In this document: in pieces, positions 40,001-49,576 of the stretch
Numbering within the stretch: the stretch's first letter is position 1
How the letters are laid out: the number at the start of each line of letters is the position of its first letter
Assembly: GCA_023079485.1 (NCBI GenBank)
Contig: CM041092.1
Coordinates: 11,111,127-11,175,126, forward strand
Source: Archilochus colubris
Lineage: Eukaryota > Chordata > Aves > Apodiformes > Trochilidae
DNA length: 64,000 nt
Direction of reading: 5' to 3'
Position numbers and translations under genes: made by a program
The notes under the pieces: model-generated
Told to the model about the DNA's origin: nothing
What the model saw: the letters and a program-made list of their open reading frames with translations, nothing else
The model's database searches: none

Positions 40001-43000
40001 TTTCTCTTTACACAGAGGTTAGCTTCCCATGCCCTTCAGAGCATACTAGAATAACCCCTGAATCCAATAGGACTATTTGAAGAGTACATTGATACTCACT
40101 AGGAGCAAAAGCAATGAACTCCACACTTAAAGATCAAATTGCTTATTTTGTCAAAGGAAGAATAATCCACCAACAGTTCTCTCTATGACCCACCCACCCA
40201 GAAACAGCACTCAATGAATTTTTAAGTAGGAGAGTAAGAAACAAACATGACAAGAGAAGTGGGAAATATGAGAGTCTATGATTCTGTGCTTCCATACTGA
40301 ACAAGCTGAATACACATGCACACATACTTTATAATTGCTTTACCCGACTGACAACCAGCCATCTGTTTCAACAGACCACAGATATTCTCTGTATCATAAG
40401 GAAATACTCTCTGACAGTTCTGATTTCAGCCTGAGAGCTGATTTCAGCCAGCCCTCTGAAGTCAATGAGATGCTCTTTGTGGGTTCCAGCAGAGTTGCAC
40501 TGCCCCTTATTTCCAGCTGTACATGGAAACACAGGCTTGATCACTATTATCCTCAGATGTCTGTGCTCTAGGAAACAAAATACTTGGCACTGTGTTCATT
40601 CATCACTCAGACTGACCTAATTTCTTTCTCTGAAGCACTGCTTGAAGGTACATGCCCACTCCCAGGCAGGATCTCTGCCACACCAGTGAGGTCCCTGAGG
40701 AGCTCCCTTCAATGACTGGCTGATGCTGCCACAGCACTCAGTGAACTTGGAGCACAGAAAAGCTTCATGAAAGCCTTTTTTAACCCATGGGCTATTTTGC
40801 CTAAGCTGCTCACAACTGAAGAGCAGAGCTGAGTATACACCAACATACACCTAGAGCATCCATCTATAAGCCTAGGTTTGTACTCCCCCTTCTCAAGAGC
40901 AGGTTAGCAGCACACCTGGTGACACATGCCACTGAAACAGTCTCAGAGACACTTTTGCCACCTCTGCTTTTGTTGAGGCTGCTCTAGTGCAATATTCCAA
41001 CAGTTTATCAACAGTCAGTGCAGCTCAGCTCATTTTCCTGCATCTCAGTTGGTACTGCAAGGCTCAGGAGGATTCAGAGCTTACGGCAGGATCCATTTAT
41101 TGCATTTATGTTTCCATCTACTTGCACAGCTAACATTGAAGAGATTTGTCTTATCACAAGAGGCAGCATATATTAGTCACTAGACAGCACGCAAAGCATT
41201 TAATGTACGTGGTAACAAGACCTAGGGGGTGAGGTAATAGTTTTGGGAGCACAAACACTTAAAGTAGAAGAACTGTGTTTAAATATAGCATTAGCAGAGA
41301 AAGGAGCTAGCTAGGGAAAAAAAGTCAAGTCATTTATAATGGAGTTACAGCTGTAAAAAGCTCTAAACCAGAGGCACTAACATTCCAAATGATGCTCTAA
41401 GAAGATTGAATAATATATGGGGAAAGGACAGAAGAGGACAGAACAGCAGAGATGTACACTTAGGAAAGCTTCAGCAAGTTCTGCTCGCTCTCAGTCCGCA
41501 CAGACCTCAACTACACACTGGAGGGAGGAGAGAGGGGTCAACATTTTAAATGGCTAATGAGCACAAGTGACTCTGCCAGTTTCAAGGATTTCTGTGTGGT
41601 GAGTTCAGTCATGTAGAAACAGATGCGGTTAGAAGATGGGGGATTAAAGAGACTTAATTCATAGAGCTTCTCTCTCTCAGCCAAGACAGAAAAAAAAATA
41701 GACATGTAATGTCTTCTGGCAGGAGCAGAGCATATGTTGCCTTCCAGCCATTACTTCATGCACTGAAGAGAACTTCCTGTGTACATTTAAATAGGAAAGA
41801 AACCCCCAAACAAACCATCACACTTTCTAATCACAGAAAAGCAGTGGTCCTCAGGTTGCTGGGTTAGAGATCAGAGCAAGATGAAGAATCACAGAGGCTC
41901 CTATCCTACCATGACATGGTCGGCACCCGCTTGACCCTGCAGCACCACCACAGCCACTCTGGGCTGCAACCTGCTTCTTGAACCCTTGTGACAACTTTGA
42001 ATCTTACACAATTCAGAATCACATAGGACAGCTTCATCCAGCCAATGCTGCTAAAAGCAAGTCGTTTTTAACAGCACAATAGCTAGCTGTCATATATGGA
42101 CCTAGGATTTAGCCTGAAAAAAATATATATGCACACAGAAACATACCACTGTACCTTTAACTCCTTTGAAGCATGATGCAATGAAAATGCTAATAAAACC
42201 ACTTTGCTTGATTTCACACACATACGCCTTAAAAAAAACCTTGAAAAGGATGCAGAGTTTAGAGCAGGACCAATTTATTGTGTTAGTCTATTTCCCCTTC
42301 TCGTACTGAGAAGATCTGTACTTTAAGTTTTCTCTATTTTAGAGACTCTTAAAACTCTTCCTGTACTTCATCCTCCAGAAAAGGCTTCAACATGTAATGA
42401 ACAGTCTGGATACCAGCCTTAGGGCACTACTGAGGATTAGAACATGGCATGACTAAAGCAACATATGAACAGACATATCAGTTAAGATCAAAGACTGATC
42501 TAAGCTTAGGGCTCCAGCAACAACTGACTACAGATACAGACTACCATTCTTTATGTGGCATAGACTGGTATATACTCTCCTTTTCTGGCAAAAAGTAATG
42601 AAGTTCATGGACTTTGCACCAGCTGTTGTTTTTGGATCTCTGTTTTGCTAACTATCAATGAATCCATACTTTATGACTGTCTGAAACTGTTTTTAAGACT
42701 CCTAAATTCTCAGCTTTTGTAATGTAGCAACAAGTTTGATTACATTTTTTAAACACTGCATAAACATTTGTTTCAAATCAGCTGTCCCAAAATGTCACTG
42801 TTTGCACATAAGTTTAAAGAAAAAAATAGGTAATCATTCCCCTTTTCAAGCTACTCACAATTACACAAATATCAATCTCCTTCAGTTGTCCTTTTTTCCA
42901 GGTCCAAGAATCCTCACAGAAATATCCAAGCCATCTGTGCCTCTGATCATCCTCACTGCCCTTCTGCAGGACTTCTACACCTTGCAATGATGGGGCAATC

Positions 43001-46000
43001 AGAATCACATACGGAAGAACCCATTGGACTCAGGTGGTGGGATAACACTTCCATTTTCTACTCCTTTCTTAATTATTTGCATTTTATATACTGTTAAAGC
43101 ACAGGGCCAATATTTTCAAGTCAAATGCTGTCCTGACTGCTACTTCAAACTCATTATAAGAGCCTGCACTACTCCAGCATGGTTCCAAGTTCCTACTTTC
43201 ATACTGACAAGCCACTTGGCTTGTGACAGTGACAAGCCACTGACAAGCCTTGTGAGAAACTAAGACTTTCTGCAAAGAGTTGGTAATCTTTTTTTTCAAC
43301 TATTCCTAATAATTTTGCACCACCAAACTTTGCTATCTTGAAGTCCACCTCCCTACCAGATACCCCAAGCAGTTCAGATCCTAACACAGGTCGCAGCATT
43401 AGGAGGTTGTCTGCCAACTTCCTCTCAGTGTGAACACCAAGCTATCTTTTATTCCTTTTTTTTTTTCCAACAGAAAGCCCACAAGGACATCTCTGCTAAT
43501 TACATAAGTATTTAGTTACTTTAAGAAATGAAAAGCTTTTCTTAAAAACCCAAGTACACTATCAGCTGGATCAGCCACATCTATGAAATTGCTGATAATT
43601 TCAGAAGAATCCTTTTATAGTTCTGAGCTGAGTCCATCGTTCTCCAAAATGTCATGCATATATTAATATGACTACTGGATGCCTGGAAAGAAAATCTGAG
43701 TTTTATTGCCTCAAGCTTGCCGAATGATGTGAAACAAATCCTTTAATCTCTCTCTTCCTCAGTGTGTCCACCAGTATGTAAAATGGGTATGATACCCTAC
43801 ATAATTGTGTTGCTCTGCTGCTTGCTGTTTGTAATGTACTGGGAGATTCCCGACAAACACAGCTGAGAGAAAGAAAGGTCACTGCCTCAGCAGAAAAAAA
43901 ACCCGAAAAACAAACAGGGAAAATAAATGGTATGGAGGGAGAAATACAGAAATGCCAGAATTTAATCTGGCAGACTGACCACTGCAAAGCTCTGATGCAC
44001 TGTCCAACCTGTAAATCACTAGCAGCTGGTTTCACAGAGACAGTTCAATCAAGAAAGATGAGAGATCCCAGGGGGAGGGAGCTTCAAAACCCCTCTTCAA
44101 CCCACACTAGAATCACACATCACTGTTCACAGAATGCTGGTTCCTTCTCCCCAGAAGGCAGGGCAAGAAGAAAGGGGGAAAAGCTCATCATAAAACAGCA
44201 AATGAAGCAATACACAGTATGGTTCCTGTTGTGTTATGATTGCTTCTCAGCTCAACACTCCCCGGGGCTCTGCAGGTGCTTTCCAGTTGATCTGATCTGT
44301 AAAGCACAGTTACAGTACTAATTCCTAGTTGCAGTACTTCATGAAGGGCAGGAAAGACATTTCACGCAGTGTTCAAAGCACCCAAATTTGGGTGATTATC
44401 AAGTCTCCCTTACCCCACCACCCACCAAGAGGACAAAACATTCAGCAGGTGCATTTCCTTGCTAAGCACAGAAGGAGGCTCAAGCACTTGCTGATGAGGA
44501 TGAATATCTAACACTGCCCTTTCAAATGCCTGGCAAGATTTCTGCTGCAGGAGACAGGAAGATACACAAGAGGCAAATTCTGCAGGATGACACCAAGTGC
44601 AGGCTGAACGGAACTCTGGTTGTAAAAGAAAAGTCCAGAGGTAGCACGCTTATAAATGGCTACTCTGGCAGATGTAGGCTCATGTAGCATCTCTCCATCA
44701 CAGAGCCATTCCTCTATCCCAGGCCAAACCTCTGAACAAGCCAGGAAGAGGAAGTGAATGCAATGATGTCTGCCTGGGGTGGTGTTAGCAAACCTCCACA
44801 AGACCAATGATGGCACAGAGCTGGGTCTGCTGGAGGAGGAAGAGAAATGGGAACAGGGTCTCAGAGCTGTACAGAAGTAATCTCTGGATGCCAAGTCATC
44901 CCATGGCTTCAGCTTCCAGGGAGAATACTCCCAGTGCTTCACCAGGGCTTTGCAGAGGAAGGCTCCATGCTTTCGTCCTGCTTAATGTGCTTTTAGTCCA
45001 CCATTTCCACAATCATCAAGATCTGCACATTTGTTTCACATTTCAAGTCTTCTTCCTCCCATTGCCCTCACAGGATGTTTCTTTCTGTTGCTTTGTGTTA
45101 AGGTTTGCAAGAGAAGAAGGAAGGTTGTTTTATCCCTGCTGCAATCAGGACACAGCCATAGGAATTATGATTCCACAGTCTGATAAAAGGTAAGGTCACT
45201 CACCTCTGCTTAAAAATTTATAAGCATACAACCTAAAAACCTCAGATAACTCCTTATTAAAATGCAGTGTCAGCTAATACTTTTAGTTATAATGACATTA
45301 ATATCACCTTGTAACAAAATCAAGAGAATCCCTATTTGTTACCAGTGGACAATTTAACTTACAATTGACATTACAGTTAAATATGGGTTCAATCTTCTAA
45401 ATAATACACAGTTTTCCTGGATCTGTGGCTGGCAGACACGTATGCACATAGAAACCTTTAGGTCATTCTGACAGCTGTTGATGAAGATTAACCCCCTCCC
45501 TCTCATGCCTTCAGCATGAAAAAGTACCAACACCTGTTTTTAATCCACAAATGTTGCCCCCATATGTAGCAAAAGCAAAAGAATAATAAAATAGTCAAAT
45601 ATTTAAATTTACCTTCAATGTGACCGCTCTGTTATATTCAGTATGAAATGCACCATCTCTGTTGAACAAGGAGTGGGGAATAGTGTTAACTTACAGTAAG
45701 GCTGCTGGAAATAATTCAACTGCTCTCCCTCACTTCTCACTAACAAAAAAAAAATTATCCTGCTGAAACTACTGAACTAAGTAGAATTTACAGTATTGAA
45801 ATTAAGAGGGGGGAAAAAAGAGAGGAAAAAGGAAGGGTGCACAATAGAGTGTAAAGCAAACAGGTTTATATTAAATCATGTCCTCCCTGACAGTTTCACA
45901 AAAAATTTTACTAAGGCATGATCTTCAGAGATGCAGATGCAGCAGCTTGGTGTCTCTTAAATTTAAGAGACTCCCACTACTATTATTTCCAAGAAGAAAA

Positions 46001-46513
46001 TCTCACTTGCTGTCTCACTACACTCACTTTTCTCTGCTTACTTTCTACCACAAGTACTACCACAAGTCAGAAAAGCAAGCACAGAGAGCTGAAGTGGCCA
46101 GCCCAAGGCACATGCCAGCAGGCATATGAAAGCAGAAGAGAGCTCAAATCTCAGGCATCAGCCCTGTGCAGTGGGTAGTTTTAGTCCATTGGGCATCTTT
46201 CCCAGGCCCAACTCATGCTTTTAGTGTACTCTATTCAACAGCAGAATAAATTTATCTCAACTTCTGTCACAACAGATGCTTGCAAACTGAAGGAACAGCA
46301 ATCAATTTCACATGTCAAAGGATAAAAAATAAATTTTCATGCTGCAGCAGTACAGAGCTGCAAGGAGAATGAATGGTCCTAACAGGGGCACCAACAATTA
46401 AGAACCACAAACCCCAGCCCAGCACTCACTTATAATGGAGTAATTCCACTCCTTTCTCCTTTGAATTGGGATCTACTTTCATCTTCTTGCATAATTTTCG
46501 GCTTTCAGTATCA
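3911..46513 (-). CDS. PDIA5: PDIA5 partial coding region, 11 internal exons
   Basis: Join on the minus strand, listed in ascending coordinates: 3911-4041, 6622-6785, 7645-7715, 25207-25343, 29642-29713, 29819-29910, 34350-34417, 38238-38298, 39559-39651, 45613-45658, 46430-46513. The product is a protein disulfide isomerase of the endoplasmic reticulum lumen, which makes, breaks and reshuffles disulfides in folding secretory proteins. The 339 whole residues match my memory of human PDIA5 closely and without gaps at the exon joins, from about human residue 87 to the third redox domain. Visible parts are the end of the N-terminal non-catalytic domain (residues 1-60), redox domain 1 with CGVC at 96-99 and a cis-proline loop GYPT at 140-143, a Pro/Gln-rich linker (173-185), redox domain 2 with CGHC at 219-222 and GFPT at 265-268, a Pro-rich linker (297-306), and the start of domain 3. 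All junctions are GT/AG and in phase. The first exons, last exons and untranslated regions are outside the window. Human PDIA5 is 519 residues, so about two thirds is here. Confidence 0.96.
4042..6621. other. PDIA5 intron, 2580 bases
   Basis: Intron between the exon for the core of redox domain 2 and the exon opening domain 3. It is bounded by gtaagt at the domain 2 exon and cttttctag at the domain 3 exon. Contents are unremarkable AT-rich DNA with an A-rich, low-complexity stretch at about 5758-5835. No repeat family or other gene is recognised. Confidence 0.8.
6622..6785 (-). CDS. PDIA5: PDIA5 exon, core and C-terminal part of redox domain 2
   Basis: This 164-base exon is phase 0 at its start and ends with two bases of an Asn codon (AA|T). 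It encodes 54 residues, beginning SPGVLAAVDATVNKALAERY, with the cis-proline loop GFPT and the strand LKYFKDGEEKY, and ending DWLQ. Human PDIA5 has VLAAVDATVNKALAERFHIS. Two AG acceptors overlap (AGAG); phase from the preceding exon selects the first. In domain 1 the matching part is divided between two exons. Donor is gtaagt. Confidence 0.97.
6786..7644. other. PDIA5 intron, 859 bases
   Basis: Short phase-0 intron between the CGHC exon and the rest of redox domain 2. I see no repeat or other feature in it. Confidence 0.85.
7645..7715 (-). CDS. PDIA5: PDIA5 exon, second redox active site CGHC
   Basis: This 71-base exon completes the active-site Trp and encodes CGHCKKMKPEYEKAAEFL and then HVASD, ending on a codon boundary. 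CGHC is the classical PDI active site and is the same in human PDIA5 (CGHCKKMKPEFEKAAEAL). The donor is gtaagc. The acceptor cttttggcag has a long pyrimidine tract. It is separated from the preceding coding exon (25343-25207) by a 17.5 kb intron. Confidence 0.97.
8060..8330. repeat. Possible old DNA-transposon-like remnant
   Basis: The segment has related motifs in opposite orientation: cactgata near 8163, and tgatttaatcacatcagtg near 8221-8239. Its phrasing resembles degraded non-autonomous elements seen in sauropsid genomes. No clear terminal inverted repeats or target duplication can be drawn, so this is only a candidate. Confidence 0.2.
8421..8760. promoter_or_regulatory. CpG-rich patch inside intron, possible regulatory element
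   Basis: By eye I count about 15 CpG dinucleotides in roughly 340 bases. The GC content is clearly higher than the flanking intron, where CpG is rare. This creates overlapping open frames on both strands (for example 8351-8737 minus and 8502-8852 plus), but their protein sequences have no recognisable domain. It could be an unmethylated regulatory element, an alternative promoter, or simply a GC-rich relic. The regulatory role is inference. Confidence 0.3.
9039..9068. repeat. Short tandem repeat, unit AAGACACAAA
   Basis: Three copies of a unit of about ten bases (agacacaaaa, agacacaaaa, gacacaaa) lie head to tail. This is a small intronic tandem repeat with no evident function. Confidence 0.85.
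11759..11990 (-). mobile_element. CR1 LINE 3' end fragment
   Basis: On the plus strand the segment opens with tcatagaatgggaagggttg, the reverse complement of the ATTCTATG-type CR1 tail. It continues with agatcaccaagtccaacccc, then tctctgggcagcctgttcca, then tctttcctcacgttgagatg. These are the standard antisense phrases of an avian CR1 3' untranslated region and reverse-transcriptase end. The element is therefore on the minus strand, the same strand as PDIA5. It is a short 5'-truncated copy with only about 230 bases recognisable and many substitutions. Confidence 0.85.
13423..13466. repeat. Short direct repeats TCTGATAACA
   Basis: The ten-base word tctgataaca occurs at 13423, 13439 and 13449, with a partial fourth copy at 13460. 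An inverted GTTATC at 13435-13440 pairs with GATAAC. The cluster carries several GATAA words, which is the binding motif of GATA factors. Whether it binds anything is unknown. Confidence 0.7.
19720..21480. other. AT-rich intronic stretch, candidate conserved non-coding DNA
   Basis: The stretch includes (TTTA)4 at 19757-19772 and another TTTA run near 19965-19978. It contains many TAAT-type and AATTTAT words, very little CpG and no repeat family I recognise. That texture is common in conserved non-coding elements, but it cannot be shown from a single sequence. No open frame here looks coding. Confidence 0.2.
25207..25343 (-). CDS. PDIA5: PDIA5 exon, linker and start of redox domain 2
   Basis: This 137-base exon completes the linker Asn and encodes 45 residues: a Pro/Gln-rich linker PQAPQPQAPETPWADE, then VVYHLTDEDFDKFIKDHSSV and LVMFHAP, plus the T of the active-site Trp. 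Human PDIA5 reads VYHLTDEDFDQFVKEHSSVL here, which is diagnostic for PDIA5 within the PDI family. The intron again splits the Trp codon just before CxxC. The donor is gtgagt and the acceptor cttgtag. Confidence 0.97.
25344..29641. other. PDIA5 intron, 4298 bases
   Basis: Phase-2 intron inside the linker Asn codon between redox domains 1 and 2. It holds a pyrimidine-rich CT run at 29058-29075 and otherwise nothing recognisable. No exon, repeat family or RNA gene is supported. Confidence 0.8.
29642..29713 (-). CDS. PDIA5: PDIA5 exon, C-terminal part of redox domain 1
   Basis: This 72-base exon completes the Glu codon and encodes KGKFLFHFENYGATAADIAE and then WLK, followed by two bases of a linker Asn codon (AA|C). 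Human PDIA5 has KGRFLFQYDNYGSTAEDIVE and WLK. It forms the last strands and the C-terminal helix of redox domain 1. It lies only 105 bases downstream, in transcript order, of the previous exon. Donor is gtaagg, acceptor taacag. Confidence 0.95.
29714..29818 (-). other. PDIA5 mini-intron, 105 bases
   Basis: An intron of only 105 bases inside redox domain 1, splitting a Glu codon (GA|G) just after the cis-proline strand. It begins gtcagt and ends taacag. It is close to the practical lower size for vertebrate introns. Redox domain 2 has no intron at the matching place. Confidence 0.9.
29819..29910 (-). CDS. PDIA5: PDIA5 exon, redox domain 1 core with cis-proline loop
   Basis: This 92-base exon starts on a codon boundary and encodes VLAGMNVYSAEFERIKEEYG, then VRGYPTICYF and two bases of a Glu codon (GA|G). 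Human PDIA5 is nearly the same (VLAGMNVYSSEFENIKEEYS, VRGFPTICYF). GYPT is the cis-proline loop that faces the CxxC pair in thioredoxin folds. The donor is GA|gtcagt, canonical at GT but weak at position 3. The acceptor tttttcag is strong. Confidence 0.95.
29911..34349. other. PDIA5 intron, 4439 bases
   Basis: Phase-0 intron between the CGVC exon and the core of redox domain 1. It contains an old CR1-like segment (31600-32060). The rest shows no gene, RNA or recognised repeat. Confidence 0.8.
31600..32060 (-). mobile_element. Old, degenerate CR1-like LINE fragment
   Basis: On the plus strand, cacagaattatgtaatatc, then ccattacctcttgtaatagc, then a segment around acgtatttcaacacttatc, and later tggtcatgtcttctgggctt follow the order of the antisense of an old CR1 3' half. 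There are many substitutions and short indels, so this is a much older insertion than the copy at 50.6 kb. Boundaries are approximate. It lies on the minus strand, like PDIA5. Confidence 0.55.
34350..34417 (-). CDS. PDIA5: PDIA5 exon, first redox active site CGVC
   Basis: This 68-base exon completes the active-site Trp and encodes 22 residues, CGVCKRMMPSYQQAATEL followed by KGKY, ending on a codon boundary. It holds the catalytic CxxC and the alpha helix after it. The pair between the cysteines is Gly-Val, whereas I recall Ser-Met (CSMC) in human PDIA5 and Gly-His in classical PDI. The helix residues KRMMP match human exactly. The acceptor is ttatcag and the donor gtaagt. The last residues KGKY are close to human RGHA only in length. 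Confidence 0.95.
34418..38237. other. PDIA5 intron, 3820 bases
   Basis: Phase-1 intron inside the active-site Trp codon of redox domain 1. It contains an inverted repeat at 37628-37649. Otherwise it is plain AT-rich sequence with no recognised repeat family or gene. Confidence 0.8.
37628..37649. repeat. Inverted repeat, 10-base arms
   Basis: The arms ttcctaccca and tgggtaggaa are perfect reverse complements separated by two bases (TG). It could extrude as a small cruciform. There is no poly-T tail or coding context to suggest a terminator, and its role is unknown. Confidence 0.8.
38238..38298 (-). CDS. PDIA5: PDIA5 exon, redox domain 1 up to active-site Trp
   Basis: This 61-base exon begins in phase 0 and encodes ELRRLLKKEDKPLLMMFYAP plus the T of a split Trp codon. 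Human PDIA5 has DFRRLLKKEEKPLLIMFYAP. The second half is the central beta strand that leads into the thioredoxin active site (FYAPWCxxC). The intron falls inside the Trp codon just before the catalytic cysteines, as it also does in the other two redox domains. Acceptor is tactag, donor gtaagt. Confidence 0.96.
38299..39558. other. PDIA5 intron, 1260 bases
   Basis: Phase-0 intron near the start of redox domain 1, after DSEK. No repeat or other feature is recognised in it. Confidence 0.85.
39559..39651 (-). CDS. PDIA5: PDIA5 exon, link into redox domain 1
   Basis: This exon is 93 bases, exactly 31 codons, phase 0 at both ends. It encodes SMVAFLKDPEGAPLWEEDP and then AKDVVHVDSEK. The human counterpart reads SIVAFLKDPKGPPLWEEDP and AKDVVHLDSEK. 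It covers the end of the N-terminal domain, the short Pro/Glu linker and the first strand of redox domain 1. The acceptor tattgcag is good. The donor AAG|gtacct departs from the consensus at positions 4 to 6, so it is a weaker site. Confidence 0.95.
42895..43420 (-). mobile_element. Possible very old CR1-like fragment
   Basis: The plus-strand phrase tctgatcatcctcactgccc, followed by a segment like ttctgcaggacttctacacc, recalls the antisense of the CR1 reverse-transcriptase end, where gatcatcctcgtggccctcct is usual. The rest is too diverged to follow base by base. It is a candidate only. Confidence 0.3.
43206..43250. repeat. Short direct and inverted repeat
   Basis: The word gacaagcc occurs at 43206, 43231 and 43242. 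Between the first two copies lies its complement ggcttgt, which pairs with acaagcc across a four-base loop. This gives a small hairpin plus direct repeats in one 45-base block. Confidence 0.75.
45613..45658 (-). CDS. PDIA5: PDIA5 exon, 46-base mini-exon
   Basis: A very short exon of 46 bases. It completes the split Lys codon and encodes DGAFHTEYNRAVTLK, which in human PDIA5 differs only by Phe for Leu near the end. It ends on a codon boundary. Donor is gtaaat and acceptor aacag. The acceptor could be read two bases later, because AG is repeated (AGAG), but only the first AG keeps the frame with the preceding exon. It is too short for simple ORF finding and is supported by phase and by similarity. 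Confidence 0.93.
45659..46429. other. PDIA5 intron, 771 bases
   Basis: Phase-2 intron inside a Lys codon. It carries a perfect 20-base palindrome at 45952-45971 and no recognised repeat family. Confidence 0.85.
45952..45971. repeat. Perfect 20-base palindrome
   Basis: The sequence gtctcttaaatttaagagac equals its own reverse complement over 20 bases. It lies about 290 bases upstream, in transcript order, of the 46-base exon. A perfect palindrome of this length is uncommon by chance in a window this size, but no function is evident. Confidence 0.9.
46430..46513 (-). CDS. PDIA5: PDIA5 exon, end of N-terminal thioredoxin-like region
   Basis: This 84-base exon starts with the last base of a split codon and then encodes 27 residues beginning DTESRKLCKKMKV and ending VELLHY, plus the first two bases of a Lys codon (AA|A). 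Human PDIA5 has DAESRKLCKKMKV and VELFHY at this place. The acceptor is ttgcag and the donor gtgagt. It belongs to the non-catalytic thioredoxin-like domain that precedes the three redox domains and carries the conserved single Cys of RKLCKK. The exon before it was not found inside the window; a possible one begins at the right edge. Confidence 0.95.
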
Positions 46514-49500
46514 CTGCAAAAAACACATATCGGAAGAAAAATGGTTACAAGAAAGGAAGTCAAATGCATTCAGTTCTGAAAACTCATTGCTGTGCTCCCC
46601 TTCAGCTATCAGTTGTAACTAACAGCATTTTGGAAGCTGTTCAGAAAAGTTTATGGGACAAGCATTGAGAAAAGGGACATTAGCCAATTTGATTTCTCCA
46701 TCTGCATCATCAGAACACAGTGAACTGTGTTAAAACCACATACCAAAGCAAGGCCCTAATCAATGGAAAAGGAGACCATTCTAGCATGTCCTTAGCATAT
46801 CCATGGAATTAACCCTAAATTTTGCGAGTAAAGTTTTCATGATGACTATGTTACTGTTGGAGTGACAGTCAGAAAGCACTGTTTGTGAAAAGATTTGAAG
46901 AGAAATGGCAGGTTAGCTTTTATAAACCAAAACCAGAAAGAAACATCTTCATGGTATGTTCAAGCCCAGATGACAACTGGATAGCCTTAAAAAGGTCCTG
47001 CAGAAACCAATTCCAATTTTGGAGCCCCAAGCCTGGAAACTTCATTCACTGTAGGCATGATGAATATGTTCTGGAGTCACATCTGGCAAGGGGAGGTAAG
47101 GACACTCTGCCATAGCTCCTAAAGGAGGTGGCATGTAACTGCTCATAGACCTGCTGGAAGTGATTTTCACACTGTAGAGAGTGAATAATTTCCAGCACCA
47201 GATCAGGCTGAGCTGAAGAGAGAAGGGTCACAGGAGAAAACTTTGTACACATTCTCTTATATGGATGGGTAAAGGGTCTTCGTGACCCAACTGCCGTCCT
47301 AAAATATGTAGAAGTGAAGCTTTAAGGATACTTCAAACTGAAGTGTACCTTAAGTCAGTCAAAGACCTGGGGAGATGAATGAAACAGCAGAACTACAAAG
47401 AAAAGAGGCTGATTCACATTGACATAACTATTCTTTGCATTGACAAACAGCAAGATTAAAAAGCTTGGAAGCTTTTTCCCAGAAGAGGACAACTTGTACC
47501 TTTTAGGCAGATAAATCAATTTAGAAAATGAAAACACTGAAAACCCATCAAGTTTGAACTGATTAGAGACACATTAGAGACACTGAGATGTAAGGGTTGC
47601 AAGAGCCCCACCAAATTAAGTGCTGCTGCCAGCAATGGTGCTAATTTTCCCAATGTTCTCCAGCTGCCTTTCTGCAAATGTAAGGAACAACAAACAGTAA
47701 GTTCACAGTGTGCTGCAGATGAGAGTGTGCCTTTGTGGAAACTTCCCAAATGCTTATGGGAGATGGAAATGAGGAGGGGGTGCTATACACACATGCATCA
47801 AAATCAGAATATTATGCTGAAGACAGAAACGAACACCTTTAAGGAACTAACAAAGCATGCGGCTACCTCACCAGGAAGAAGCACCTGTAATCCAAACTGT
47901 ATAAAAGCACGTTCATCTGAAGGGTCTTACCAAAATCAGGTCGGTTCTGCATTTCAGATCATAGCTAAAGCTAGGTATTTTAACCCATAAATGCTTTCTT
48001 TGCTTCATGAAGAGGCTGGAGATCTGAGCCTAAGATGCCAACTATTGTAGTGTTGTCTGCCACACCTTTGGTTTTTCCCCAGACTGCAGTGAAAGGTGGA
48101 GCTAAAGCATGTCATCTGTTCATTGAGTAACATGGACATTTCTCCTTGTAACAAAACCAGATTACAAACAAAGAGCCTGGATTTGGACTTCTGCCTAGAA
48201 GGTGGTTTGCCACATGGGGTTTTGTGTGGAAAGTCTGCAGCAACATCAAACCCAGAGACCAGAAACATCCTGTCTTCTCTCACATGCAGTCCTCCAACAG
48301 TGCCATGGGCTAAACCTAAGCAACTCCACAGTCAGGGAATCTCAGGAGGACACGCCAGTGTCAGCACCCTCCTAATTACCCTAGGCATGGAGAAGCCTTG
48401 TGGCCCTGCTGAAGCTAACTAAAATCAGCCCATACCAGAGTCAACATTTGTAAATGCTCTTCAAGACACTCCCAGGTGTTTCCAGGATACACATATATTT
48501 GTGGCTATCTTGCCCTTGCCAAGAAAAATGTTAGGTGGTTGACATGAACAAGTGTAATACTGAAACTTACCTACAGCAATGGGGTCTGTCAAACCCCAAT
48601 ATGTGCAGACAATTGTTTCAGCACCAGCAAAGGACCAAAACAGGTATCAAGACAATAATTCTGTTTACAGCTATGCCACCAATCTGGTGCAACTGTAATT
48701 GTTCCTTATGCTTCATTTAGGGATCAGTAGGGATCATTCATTCATTTAGGTACTCATCTTAGAAAAGTTCTGCAGGGCTTGAAAAAAGGCTACAAAACAT
48801 GGAGCTGAGGTGTACCTGTGAGCAAGCCGCTAGCAAATCCCACCATTCCAACTCCTACCAATTTATTTGCTGTTTCCATTAAGTTTCTATTCAAATAAAA
48901 AAATAAAAAAAGAACAGCTGTTTCACTGGAAGGGAATAGGATCTAAGCCCACCCTATTTTCAAGATTGCTCCACAGTTAGAGATTCACACAGCTGCTTGA
49001 ATGCACATCCATTAGGACAGGAAAGAAAGCAGTAGTTTTCTTCAGTATGTATCTTACTTTTAGTGGGTGAATTCTCTGCACCACAGCATTGAGAGTTGTC
49101 TATTTCTGCAAACCATCTGCACTGATGCAAGGGATGGAAGAGGAGCAAATTCCCAGAATAAGAAGTGTCCAAATATCTATCAGTAATTTTTTTCATGCAT
49201 CAGTGCAGAGTTTTCGCACAAGCCAGACCTACCAACTCAGATGCTATTCTAATGATTCTTTGGAAAAAGCAGAATATGAGATGTGCAGAAACAGCAGAGA
49301 TGAACCTGTTCTGATTTTCCTTCGGCTTTCACTTACAGCCAGACAAAAATAACCTCCTTATATCACTTGGTAATGACCATTATCCTTAATAAGAGTAAAC
49401 ATCAACATAGATACAGTCTTTGCTCTGAGATGTCTGTTTTGAACCTCAGCCAACAGCCTCTCTCTGAAGATGAGCTCCTCAACTCTCACATGGGAGAGGG

Positions 49501-49576
49501 TAATTAGGACTCCGGTTCTTGCAATTTAATTATACCACTTGAAGAGACAGTCTAAATGTTTGTTATAAAAACTGGT

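Larger units (their letters stand above)
39652..45612. other. PDIA5 intron, 5961 bases
   Basis: Phase-0 intron. It contains a weak CR1-like candidate (42895-43420) and a short tandem/inverted repeat at 43206-43250. Open frames at 43932-44321 (plus) and 44508-44942 (minus) have no domain or splice support. Nothing else is recognised. Confidence 0.75.

Noticed and set aside
43932..44942. Open frames of 129 codons (plus) and 144 codons (minus)
   Set aside because: No recognisable family, no splice signals in phase with PDIA5, intronic position.
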